From: Candidatus Latescibacterota bacterium | GTDB lineage: Bacteria; Krumholzibacteriota; Krumholzibacteriia; WVZY01; JAKEHA01 | NCBI GenBank assembly: GCA_022615275.1 | Contig: JAKEHA010000352.1 | Coordinates: forward strand, 1 to 18,115 | DNA: 18,115 nucleotides | Reading direction: 5' to 3' | Shown here: piece by piece, positions 6,991-14,045 of the stretch | Numbering within the stretch: position 1 is the first letter of the stretch | Layout: every line of letters begins with the position of its first letter | Notes under the pieces: generated by a model | What the model saw: the letters and a program-made list of their open reading frames with translations, nothing else | Databases searched by the model: none | Told to the model about the DNA's origin: nothing | Translations under genes and position numbers: made by a program

Positions 6991-7439
6991 TCCGCATCGC
7001 GCCCGAATTGATCGCGGCGATTCGCGCCCACGCGCAGCGCGACTATCCCAGCGAGTGCTGCGGCGCGCTTCTGGGCCGCGCGGGCTCGGCCCCTTCGCCG
7101 GCGTCGACGAAATGGGTGCTGGTACTCGAGCCCGTGGAGAACCGGCGCGAAGCCGAAGATGCGTCGCGTCGCTTCCTCATCAGCGCCGACGACTATCGTG
7201 CCATCGAGCGCTCGGCACGCGAGAAATCGCTCGACGTCCTCGGCTTCTATCATTCGCACCCCGACCAGCCCGCGCGCCCGTCGGACTACGACCGCGAGCA
7301 CGCGCTTCCGTCCTACTCGTACGTAATCGTGTCCGTGCGCGAGGGTCGCGCCGGAGAGTTGACCAGCTGGACGCTCGACGACGATCGCGAAGCCTTTACC
7401 CCGGAGAATATCGCGGAGATCGCTTCCGCGAGCAGGTGA
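6987..7439 (+). CDS. mec: JAMM/MPN+ zinc metalloprotease, Mec-type (CysO-cysteine peptidase)
   Basis: A 150-residue single-domain JAB1/MPN+ protein with a full active site: E23 in PSECCGALLG, and H89, H91, S99 and D102 in YHSHPDQPARPSDYD, matching HxHx7Sx2D. In mycobacteria, Mec hydrolyses the CysO-Cys peptide bond, releasing cysteine and free CysO. Its position between cysM and a CysO-containing gene supports the same role. JAMM enzymes commonly cut just after the Gly-Gly of ubiquitin-like proteins, so it could also process the CysO-MoeZ fusion encoded next door (inference). The ATG at 6987 overlaps the cysM stop by four bases (ATGA) and has a near-perfect GGAGGAGG upstream, so expression should be strong and coupled. 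The next gene starts five bases after the stop. Confidence 0.92.
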   Translation: MIRIAPELIAAIRAHAQRDYPSECCGALLGRAGSAPSPASTKWVLVLEPVENRREAEDASRRFLISADDYRAIERSAREKSLDVLGFYHSHPDQPARPSDYDREHALPSYSYVIVSVREGRAGELTSWTLDDDREAFTPENIAEIASASR

Positions 7440-7444
7440 CGACG

Positions 7445-8884
7445 ATGGCAACCCAGATCATGATTCCCTCCGCGCTCCGGCGTTTCGTCGGCGCGCGCGA
7501 TTCCGTGCACGTAGAAGCGGCCACGGTGGGCGAGGCGCTCTCGCGCCTGGTCGCCGAACACCACGATCTCCACAAGCACCTCTACGACGAAAGCGGACGC
7601 CTTCGCAGCTTTGTCAACGTTTACGTCAACGACGAAGACGTTCGCTATCTGCAGAGAGACGATACCCAATTGAAGCCGGGAGACGTGGTGAGCATCGTGC
7701 CGTCGATCGCGGGCGGGTCTCCCAAGCCCAACGTCTACGCGGTCGAAGGCTTGTCGCCCGAGGAAGTGAAGCGCTACAGCCGCCACCTGATCATGCCCGA
7801 AGTGGCGGTCGACGGACAGTTGAAGCTCAAGGGGGCGAAGGTGCTCCTGATCGGGACCGGCGGCCTGGGTGCTCCGGCGGGTTTGTATCTCACGGCCGCG
7901 GGCGTGGGCAGAATCGGCCTGGTCGACTTCGACGTCGTGGATTATACGAATCTGCAGCGGCAGGTCACCTTCGGGACCAAGGACGTCGGCCGCGCCAAGC
8001 TGGCCGCCGCGCGCGAGCGCCTGGGCGATCTCAACCCCGAAGTCGAGTTCGTCCTGCACGAGACGCGGCTCACGAGCGACAACGCGTTGGACATCATTCG
8101 CGACTATGATATCGTCGTCGACGGCACGGACAACTTCCCGACGCGCTACCTGGTCAACGACGCGTGCGTGTTGCTCGGGAGGCCGTATGTGTACGGCAGC
8201 ATTTTTCGCTTCGAGGGTCAGATCACGGTCTTCGCTACCGAAGACGGGCCGTGCTATCGCTGCCTGTATCCGTCGCCGCCGCCGCCGGGGCTGGTCCCGA
8301 GCTGCGCCGAAGGCGGCGTGCTGGGTGTGCTGCCCGGGATCGTGGGCGCGATCCAGGCCAACGAAGCGATCAAGTGGATACTGCAGGCCGGCGACCTGCT
8401 GAGCGGCCGCCTGCTGCTGTTCGACGCCCTCAAGATGACTTTCCGCGAGCTCAAGCTGCGGAAGAACCCCGAGTGCCCGGTGTGCGGCGAGCATCGCACG
8501 CTCACGTCACTCATCGACTACGAAGAGTTCTGCGGCATCCGCGGAGAAGAGGTGCAATCCGACGTGTCAGTTCCGACCATGAGCGTCAAGGATCTCAAGC
8601 AACGCCTCGACAAGGGCGAAGACGTCGTCGTCCTCGACGTGCGCGAGCCGCACGAGTACAAGATCTGCAACATCGGCGGCCTGTTGATCCCCTTGGGCGA
8701 GCTGGCCGCGCGCGTCCACGAGTTGGATTCGGCGCGCGACATCGTCGTGCACTGCCGTACCGGCGTGCGCTCGGCACAAGCGGTGGAGTTTCTGCAAGAC
8801 GCGGGCTTCGAGCGGGTGTGGAACTTGAAGGGCGGCATTCACGCTTGGTCGGACGAGATCGATTCGACGCTCCCGAAGTACTAA
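7445..8884 (+). CDS. CysO-MoeZ fusion: sulfur carrier joined to E1-like adenylyltransferase/rhodanese
   Basis: A 479-residue, three-part protein. Residues 1-91 are a ubiquitin-like carrier closest to mycobacterial CysO (IPSALRRFVG, then FVNVYVNDEDVRYL) and end in SIVPSIAGG. Residues 92-103 are a short linker. Residues about 104-370 are a ThiF/MoeB-type E1 domain: RYSRHLIMPEVAVDGQ, ATP-binding GTGGLGAP (137-144), DFDVVDYTNLQRQV, PSCAEGGVLG (C287) and a zinc site CYRC/CPVC (C270, C273, C344, C347). Residues about 378-479 are a rhodanese domain with active loop HCRTGVRS (C437). Family role: the E1 adenylates the carrier C-terminus and the rhodanese sulfurates it to a thiocarboxylate. Here the Gly-Gly is internal, so the carrier must be cut free or the step differs. 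The ATG at 7445 has AGGTGA upstream. There is no stop in any forward frame across the junction, and no ATG before M117, which lies within the conserved E1 start. Confidence 0.93.
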   Translation: MATQIMIPSALRRFVGARDSVHVEAATVGEALSRLVAEHHDLHKHLYDESGRLRSFVNVYVNDEDVRYLQRDDTQLKPGDVVSIVPSIAGGSPKPNVYAVEGLSPEEVKRYSRHLIMPEVAVDGQLKLKGAKVLLIGTGGLGAPAGLYLTAAGVGRIGLVDFDVVDYTNLQRQVTFGTKDVGRAKLAAARERLGDLNPEVEFVLHETRLTSDNALDIIRDYDIVVDGTDNFPTRYLVNDACVLLGRPYVYGSIFRFEGQITVFATEDGPCYRCLYPSPPPPGLVPSCAEGGVLGVLPGIVGAIQANEAIKWILQAGDLLSGRLLLFDALKMTFRELKLRKNPECPVCGEHRTLTSLIDYEEFCGIRGEEVQSDVSVPTMSVKDLKQRLDKGEDVVVLDVREPHEYKICNIGGLLIPLGELAARVHELDSARDIVVHCRTGVRSAQAVEFLQDAGFERVWNLKGGIHAWSDEIDSTLPKY

Positions 8885-8889
8885 TCGAT

Positions 8890-8930
8890 CGAGCTGCAGC
8901 TCGCGTACCGGAAGCCCGCGGGACTCGCGG
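8890..8930. other. Small dyads between convergent operons
   Basis: The 56-base gap between the fusion gene stop and the HD-GYP gene stop holds a perfect 14-base palindrome CGAGCTGCAGCTCG (8890-8903) and a short hairpin CCGCG/CGCGG around GGACT (8916-8930). Neither has a T-tract. They may help end transcription from both sides, but this is only positional inference. Confidence 0.25.
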
Positions 8931-8940
8931 TGAACGCGCG

Positions 8941-10461
8941 CTAGACCTGTTCGGCGTCGCTGGTGGTATCGGCGAGGAAGATCAGGCGGCGGTCGATGTC
9001 GACTTGCGACTCGTGGAGCGCGCGCGTGATGGTGCGCACGTAGTTGCCGTCGGGGTCGCGCTCGGCGAGGTCGATGGCTTCGCGCACGGCACGGTCTCCT
9101 TCGTTGCGCACGGTCTCGACCACGGGCCGGTGGAGCAATTTCACGTCGCCGTTCTGCCGCGTCACCACACCGATTTCGCCCTGGTCCAGCTCGACCACGG
9201 TGCCCACCGGGTACAGGCCCATGGCGTGGATGAACACCTTCACCACGAACGGGTCGAAGATGTTGCCGCTGTTTTGAAGGATGAACAACAGCGCCTGGTC
9301 GGGCGTGATGGGCTCCTTCTGATAGATGCGCCACGCGGTCATGGCATCGTAGTAGTCCGCGACCGTGACGATGCGGCTGAAGAGGCGCAGCTTCCAGCCG
9401 CCCGTGCGCTGCGGGTAGCCGTTGTCGTTGTAGTGGACGTGGTGCTGCACCGCCACGAACATCGAGTCGACGGCTTCGCGCAGCGCGTTGGCGCGGGAGA
9501 GCTCCTTGACCCCGAAGAAGGTGTGGTACTTCATCAGCTCCCATTCGCGGTCGGTGAGCTTGCCGGTCGAATTGAGAATCGTGGCCGGGATGTAGGTCTT
9601 GCCGATGTCGTGCATGAGAGCGGCCAGCCCCAGGCGGGCCACGTCGGCCTTTTCGAGGCGCATGCGGTCGCCGATCAGCATCGAGAGAATGCACACGTTG
9701 ACGCAGTGCGCGAAGGTGTAGGCGTCGAAGTTCTTGATGCTCGCGAGTCCGAGCAGCATCGACTCGTCGCCCTGGATGATGTCGACCATTTGCTGCGTCA
9801 AGCGCTTGGCCTTGCGCACCTGGAGGATCTGCTTTTCTTCCGCGGTGCGCAGCACGTTGCCCATCAGCGCGACGGTCCTGAAGTAAACGCGGTTGCTTTC
9901 CTGGCGCACGTCGGTCTTGACGCGTTTGACGTCGGTGAGCTGGGTGGCGCGCTCGATGTAGCGCGTGACCGCAATCGACTCCACCTCGGCTGCCTTCAAG
10001 CGCTGCTCGATCTCGCTGCACGCGTTCTCGCCCGGCTCGACCTTCGCGAACTCCGAGAGGAAGGTCCCGATGTCCTTGGTCGACGTCATGGAGCCGATCT
10101 CGATCGCTTCCACTTCGCGCTTCTTCATCTCGCCGACCCAGAACTCGAAGGGGCCGTAGTGCTGGGGTTCGACCGGGATTCGGTACTCGTTCAAGAGCAG
10201 GAAGTCGTTCGAGCTGCGAATGAAAATGCGGCCCTCGCGCTCCATGATGCGCGCGAGCGACTCCATCACCTCGGCCAGCACGCGCTGGGTGGCGCGGTTG
10301 TTGAGGTCGTAGAGGCGCAGGGTCTTGCTGGCGGCGAACAGCCGAATCACGAGGGCTTCGCCGTTTTGCTTCAAGAACGCGCGGTCCTCGGGCGTGCGAC
10401 CGTCGTCGTCGGCGGTCAGCGTCGCCTCGCCGGCGCCCATGTGAATGCGGTCGTCCATCAT
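8941..10461 (-). CDS. HD-GYP domain protein with N-terminal accessory module
   Basis: A 506-residue protein. The C-terminal half carries an HD-GYP domain, the class of cyclic di-GMP phosphodiesterases (some members act on other cyclic dinucleotides). All metal-ligand positions I can place are present: H252 (FAHCVNV), H284 and D285 (MHDIGK, with K288), H313, H340 and H341, D369 (VADYYDAM), plus GYP at 348-350. The usual HHExxDGxGYP box is altered to HHVHYNDNGYP. Residues 400-450 carry the common C-terminal extension (YPVGTVVEL, then GEIGVVTRQNGDV). Residues about 36-142 form an N-terminal alpha/beta module resembling that of the upstream HEAT protein (LYDLNN; IFIRSSNDFLLL). No receiver, PAS or membrane segment is seen. 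The ATG overlaps the HEAT stop as ATGA with GAGGAC upstream, so the pair is translationally coupled. It is probably active, but specificity is unproven. Confidence 0.9.
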   Translation of the reverse strand: MMDDRIHMGAGEATLTADDDGRTPEDRAFLKQNGEALVIRLFAASKTLRLYDLNNRATQRVLAEVMESLARIMEREGRIFIRSSNDFLLLNEYRIPVEPQHYGPFEFWVGEMKKREVEAIEIGSMTSTKDIGTFLSEFAKVEPGENACSEIEQRLKAAEVESIAVTRYIERATQLTDVKRVKTDVRQESNRVYFRTVALMGNVLRTAEEKQILQVRKAKRLTQQMVDIIQGDESMLLGLASIKNFDAYTFAHCVNVCILSMLIGDRMRLEKADVARLGLAALMHDIGKTYIPATILNSTGKLTDREWELMKYHTFFGVKELSRANALREAVDSMFVAVQHHVHYNDNGYPQRTGGWKLRLFSRIVTVADYYDAMTAWRIYQKEPITPDQALLFILQNSGNIFDPFVVKVFIHAMGLYPVGTVVELDQGEIGVVTRQNGDVKLLHRPVVETVRNEGDRAVREAIDLAERDPDGNYVRTITRALHESQVDIDRRLIFLADTTSDAEQV

Positions 10462-12284
10462 GCGTCCTCACCGCCCTTCGGATTCTTACCCGCCAACACG
10501 GCCGCGAGGTGGTCCTTGGCCCGCTGTGCGCGCAGGCGCACCGCCTCGCTGCTGTCCTCGCACAGGCGCGTGAGCACGTCGAGCGCGGCGCGCTCGCGGA
10601 CGCGCTCGAGCGCCTTGATCGCGAGCAGCTTGGACTCGTTGCCCTTGCCCAGGTGGATGAGCTTGCGCTTCTCGAGCAGGGACCGCAGCTGGTCGACGGT
10701 GTGCGCATCCCCCACCGACCCCAGCGTCTTGAAGATCGCTTCCTGTTCGTCGGGCGCGCGCTCGGCCAAGTCCTTCGCGAAGGCCATCTCGCCCAGCTTT
10801 TCGCGCACCTTGGGTTCGTTGCGGGCGGCGAGGGCTTCGAGCACGCGGATACGCACGCGCTTGTCGAGGTCGCCCAGCGATTGCAGCAGGAGCTGGGTCG
10901 CATCCGTGTCGTCGTCGGCGGCCACCATGCCGAGCATCTCGAGCTTCACGCGCGCATCGGGGTAGAACACCAGCTCGCGCAGGCGCGGGGTGAGCGCTTT
11001 CACCTTGAGCGCCTTGGCCAGGTAGACGGCGTCGATCGCTTCCTCGGGATGATCGACGTCGAGGTGGTCGATGATGTCGAGCACGTCCTGCGGCGAGCCT
11101 CCCGCGATGGCGAGGATGGCGTCGCAGATGCGCTTGTGCAGCACGGGGCCTTCCGCGCGATGGAGCGTCTTGACCAGCGCGTCCAGCGCGGGCGTCCCGA
11201 CCACCGTCGCGTAGGCAACGCCCGCGTCCGCGCGCCCGTCCGCGCCCGTGCCCTCGAGGAAGGACGCCACCAAGTCGGGGTCGGCTAGGCGCGAGAGCTG
11301 TTTGTCGCAGAACTGGCGCACCGGATCGGTCAAGTCCTCGCGGGCGCGAAACTCTTTGACCAAACGAACGACGCGCTCGAGTGTCGCGGGATTCTTCTCG
11401 TGCAGCGCGTACTCGACCAACCGCTCGACGACCGTCGTCACGTCGCGTACGGCGGACGCGTCGACGAGGAGCGTGAAGACGAGGATCGCCTCCGCGAAGG
11501 CGGCGACACCGTCCTCGGTCTTCTCGCGCTCCAATTCCGCGCGGTAGAGTGCAGTCTCTTCGTTCGTCACGTTGAAGCACGAGCGCAGCGTCTTCTGATA
11601 GGCCGCCTCGCGCTCGTCGTCCTTGTGGTGGTGCTGACCCGAGATGCCGCGCAGGTAAATGTCGATGGAGCCCAGCGTCTCGGCTTGGTCGACGATCACG
11701 CGCCCCTTCTCCGCAAAACTCGGGTGGTCGGGCAACAGCTCGGCGTGGTCGCTGGTCTCGTCGGAGCGTGCTTCCGAGGACCCGTCCGCGGCGCCGGCTC
11801 CGAATTCCTCGGCGACGTAGTCGTCGAGCACGCGATAGTGGATGTGCTCGAAGTTCGCGTTCCACAGCCGCGTGACGATGTCCTCGTCGCCGCCCAGGCT
11901 GTGCAGCTCGTCGGCCATCATCTCGACCAGGCGATCGACTTCCTCGCCCACCGATCGGGGCTGGAACGTGAGCTCGCCCACGCCGTCTTTGTACAGCAAG
12001 AAGGCGAGACTCTCTTCGCGGCGCGGATTCTCGTACACGATGCTGTCGCTCCAGCGAATCACGAATTGATCGACGTCGAGCACGAGATCGTCTTCGAACT
12101 CGAAGAAGCGGCGCATCGCGGCGCCGAGGTCGCCGCGGAACTGCTCCAGCCGCGGGTTGTTGGCGGCATAGATCTTCCGGCCCGCGACCAGCTTGGTCAG
12201 GGCCTTCAGGACCTGCTCGGCGGCGGCCACGTGCTCGGGCGGAGCCTGGGCCTCGACGGTAGCGTTCAGCTTCGTATCTTTCAT
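10458..12284 (-). CDS. HEAT-repeat protein partnered with the HD-GYP protein
   Basis: A 608-residue soluble protein of unknown function, without signal peptide or membrane segment. Residues about 20-127 look like a regulatory alpha/beta module (KIYAANNPRLEQF; LVLDVDQFVIRWSDSIVY; SLAFLLYKDGVGELTF). Residues 128-230 include an acidic, Ser/Gly-rich stretch and a His cluster (GQHHHKDD). Residues about 250-600 are alpha-helical repeats; clear HEAT-like units appear near the end (LGDLDKRVRIRVLEALAARN; AIKALERVRERAALDVLTRL; SEAVRLRAQRAKDHL). HEAT repeats normally bind proteins. Its stop overlaps the HD-GYP start, so the two are likely made in step and may form a complex. The ATG at 12284 is the only reasonable start; no Shine-Dalgarno precedes it, so initiation may be weak or leaderless. 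It might act as an adaptor or sensor for the phosphodiesterase; no enzymatic motif is visible. Confidence 0.85.
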   Translation of the reverse strand: MKDTKLNATVEAQAPPEHVAAAEQVLKALTKLVAGRKIYAANNPRLEQFRGDLGAAMRRFFEFEDDLVLDVDQFVIRWSDSIVYENPRREESLAFLLYKDGVGELTFQPRSVGEEVDRLVEMMADELHSLGGDEDIVTRLWNANFEHIHYRVLDDYVAEEFGAGAADGSSEARSDETSDHAELLPDHPSFAEKGRVIVDQAETLGSIDIYLRGISGQHHHKDDEREAAYQKTLRSCFNVTNEETALYRAELEREKTEDGVAAFAEAILVFTLLVDASAVRDVTTVVERLVEYALHEKNPATLERVVRLVKEFRAREDLTDPVRQFCDKQLSRLADPDLVASFLEGTGADGRADAGVAYATVVGTPALDALVKTLHRAEGPVLHKRICDAILAIAGGSPQDVLDIIDHLDVDHPEEAIDAVYLAKALKVKALTPRLRELVFYPDARVKLEMLGMVAADDDTDATQLLLQSLGDLDKRVRIRVLEALAARNEPKVREKLGEMAFAKDLAERAPDEQEAIFKTLGSVGDAHTVDQLRSLLEKRKLIHLGKGNESKLLAIKALERVRERAALDVLTRLCEDSSEAVRLRAQRAKDHLAAVLAGKNPKGGEDA

Positions 12285-12431
12285 GACAGACTGGACATGG
12301 CAAAAAGGGGGAATCCAACGATAGGGAGCAACCCATATGCCATCCTGCTGCGCCGGTCGGGACTAGCCGAAGCGGTCCACTTCGTGCATACTCCGCCGAT
12401 ATTTCGCCGCCCGGGAGGGGCTTCGTCGCGC
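12285..12431. other. Divergent intergenic region
   Basis: These 147 bases separate the HEAT gene (minus) from the TPR-like gene (plus), so promoters for both directions must lie here or inside the genes. The region is AT-richer than its surroundings, with a run of A then G (12302-12312) and a GATATTT patch near 12399. I find no pair of boxes on either strand good enough to call. A GGGAGGGG at 12414-12421 is a plausible ribosome binding site for the plus-strand gene. Confidence 0.4.
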
Positions 12432-14045
12432 ATGAAACTATTTCGTTTACTTACACTTACGCTGTTTTTCGCGGCCGGGCTGGCCGCGATCGGCGACCAC
12501 CCGGCACAAAGCGCCGACCCCGCCATCACCGCAAGTCGCGACCTCACGGAGCCCGAAGTGCGACAGGTGCTGCGTCGGGTCTTCAATGCCCAGATCCGGG
12601 CCGCCATGATTTGGACCGATTCTCTGGCCCCCATATCCAAGGGCGAGCCGAAATACCACCTCATGCGCGCGCGTCTCCAGCGCGAGTTGATTCCCGTCGA
12701 CGACGAGCAGAAAGAAGTGGTGAAGGAGCTCGCGCAACCACTCTACGTCGAACTCGACCGCGTCATCGCGACCTGCGACGCGCGCATCCAGGCCGGCGAA
12801 ACCGACCCCGAGCTGCGTCTTTATCGTGGATGGGCGTGGATGTTCTCCTCGCACGTGCACACCTACGAAAAGAGCTTCTGGTCCGCGGGCCGCGACGCGA
12901 AGAAGGGCAAGGAAGACCTCGAATGGTACCTCGAGCAAAAGCCCGGCGAGCCGGTGGCGTCGAGCTTGATGGGCGCGTTCCTCTACTTCGCCGACACGCT
13001 GCCGTCGGCGTACAAGTTCGTCTCGAAGCTCTTGTTCCTTCCCTCCGGCGACCGCGAGCGCGGCCTGCAAATGATGGAGCTCGCGCAGGGCTACGATTCG
13101 ATCCAGGAGACCGACAACGCGCTGATTCTGTACTCGGTCTACATCGGCTTCGAGGGGCGCTTCGAGGAAGGGCTCGAAGGTTTCACGTACCTGCGGCGCG
13201 TGTTCCCGCGCCACGCCACCTTCGTGCGTCCCGAAGCGATTCTGTATCCGCTCATGCCGCGGCGCGGCGGGGCACTCGGCGACAGCCTGGACGCCGCGGT
13301 CGCGCGCTTGAGCCTGATCCCACCCGATGAAACCGACCACACCACCTTCACGCTGATTCGCTTCCAGCGTGCGTACGCGGATCGCTTCTACAATCCGACG
13401 CGCGCGATCCCCCGCTTGCAGCAGATGATCCAGGAGAACCCGGAGCACCCCGACTGGGTGCCGGCCTTCTCCGCCTTCGAGCTGGGGCGCATCATGGCGC
13501 AACACGGCGAAAGCGAGCGCGCGAAGGAACTCTGGAAGCGCGTGCTCGCCGATACGCGCACCAAGTACCTCCACGACGAAGCCAAGAAGATGCTCTCCGA
13601 CCTCGACAAACCGCCCGCGGCCACCGGCCCGGGTCCGGCCGAGGTCGAATCCATCTACGGCAGCGACGTCGCTTCACGCGAGCGCGTGCGCTCCGCGTTG
13701 GAGGCCGTGAAAAACCCGACCGTCGCGGATCAGTTCTACCTCGGAGAGGCGTGGCTCATGTCGGGCGACCAGCAGAAGGCGCTGGATGCGTACACGGGCG
13801 CCATCAATCCCAAGGTGTGCGCATGGGATCACTGCTACCAGATGATCGCGAGCGCGCGCGCGGGCGAAATCCTCGCGAGCAGCGGCGAATACAAGGCCGC
13901 CGCCAAACACTACGAGACGGCCGGAAAGTTCTGGCACAAGGAGCTCTACTACGACTGGCTGTTCGAGGCGCGCAAACGCTACTTCGAGCGGCTGGACGAA
14001 GGCAAAGAAACGACGCCGCCTACCATGCTGACGACGAGTCGGTGA
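12432..14045 (+). CDS. Exported TPR-like protein of unknown function
   Basis: A 537-residue protein with an N-terminal signal peptide (MKLFRLLTLTLFFAAGLAAI, mature part probably beginning near the QSADPA segment), so probably periplasmic or outer-envelope. The rest is alpha-helical with TPR-like pairs: residues about 130-215 (LYRGWAWMFSSHVHTYEKSF; DLEWYLEQKPGEPVASSLMG), a middle stretch with LILYSVYIGFEGRFEEGLEG, a late pair FELGRIMAQHGESERAKELW, and near the C terminus YLGEAWLMSGDQQKALDAYT and AGEILASSGEYKAAAKHYET. No enzymatic motif is visible. The ATG at 12432 begins the signal peptide and has GGGAGGGG upstream; the frame is open much further back, but only as a shadow of the HEAT gene. 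The 3' end overlaps the convergent QueG gene by 26 bases. TPR proteins of this type act as scaffolds; the partner is unknown. Confidence 0.85.
   Translation: MKLFRLLTLTLFFAAGLAAIGDHPAQSADPAITASRDLTEPEVRQVLRRVFNAQIRAAMIWTDSLAPISKGEPKYHLMRARLQRELIPVDDEQKEVVKELAQPLYVELDRVIATCDARIQAGETDPELRLYRGWAWMFSSHVHTYEKSFWSAGRDAKKGKEDLEWYLEQKPGEPVASSLMGAFLYFADTLPSAYKFVSKLLFLPSGDRERGLQMMELAQGYDSIQETDNALILYSVYIGFEGRFEEGLEGFTYLRRVFPRHATFVRPEAILYPLMPRRGGALGDSLDAAVARLSLIPPDETDHTTFTLIRFQRAYADRFYNPTRAIPRLQQMIQENPEHPDWVPAFSAFELGRIMAQHGESERAKELWKRVLADTRTKYLHDEAKKMLSDLDKPPAATGPGPAEVESIYGSDVASRERVRSALEAVKNPTVADQFYLGEAWLMSGDQQKALDAYTGAINPKVCAWDHCYQMIASARAGEILASSGEYKAAAKHYETAGKFWHKELYYDWLFEARKRYFERLDEGKETTPPTMLTTSR

Noticed and set aside
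7751..7753. A TTG (residue 103) as a separate start for a stand-alone MoeZ protein
   Set aside because: GAAGG lies only one base before it, too close to act as a ribosome binding site, and the frame is continuous from CysO. Internal initiation cannot be strictly excluded.
8890..8903. The perfect palindrome CGAGCTGCAGCTCG as an intrinsic terminator or attachment site
   Set aside because: It has no loop and no T-tract, and there is no integrase or repeated copy nearby.
8164..10965. A 933-residue plus-strand open frame antisense to the HEAT and HD-GYP genes
   Set aside because: It is a low-complexity His/Val/Asp/Arg-rich shadow typical of GC-rich DNA and overlaps genes with clear family motifs on the other strand.
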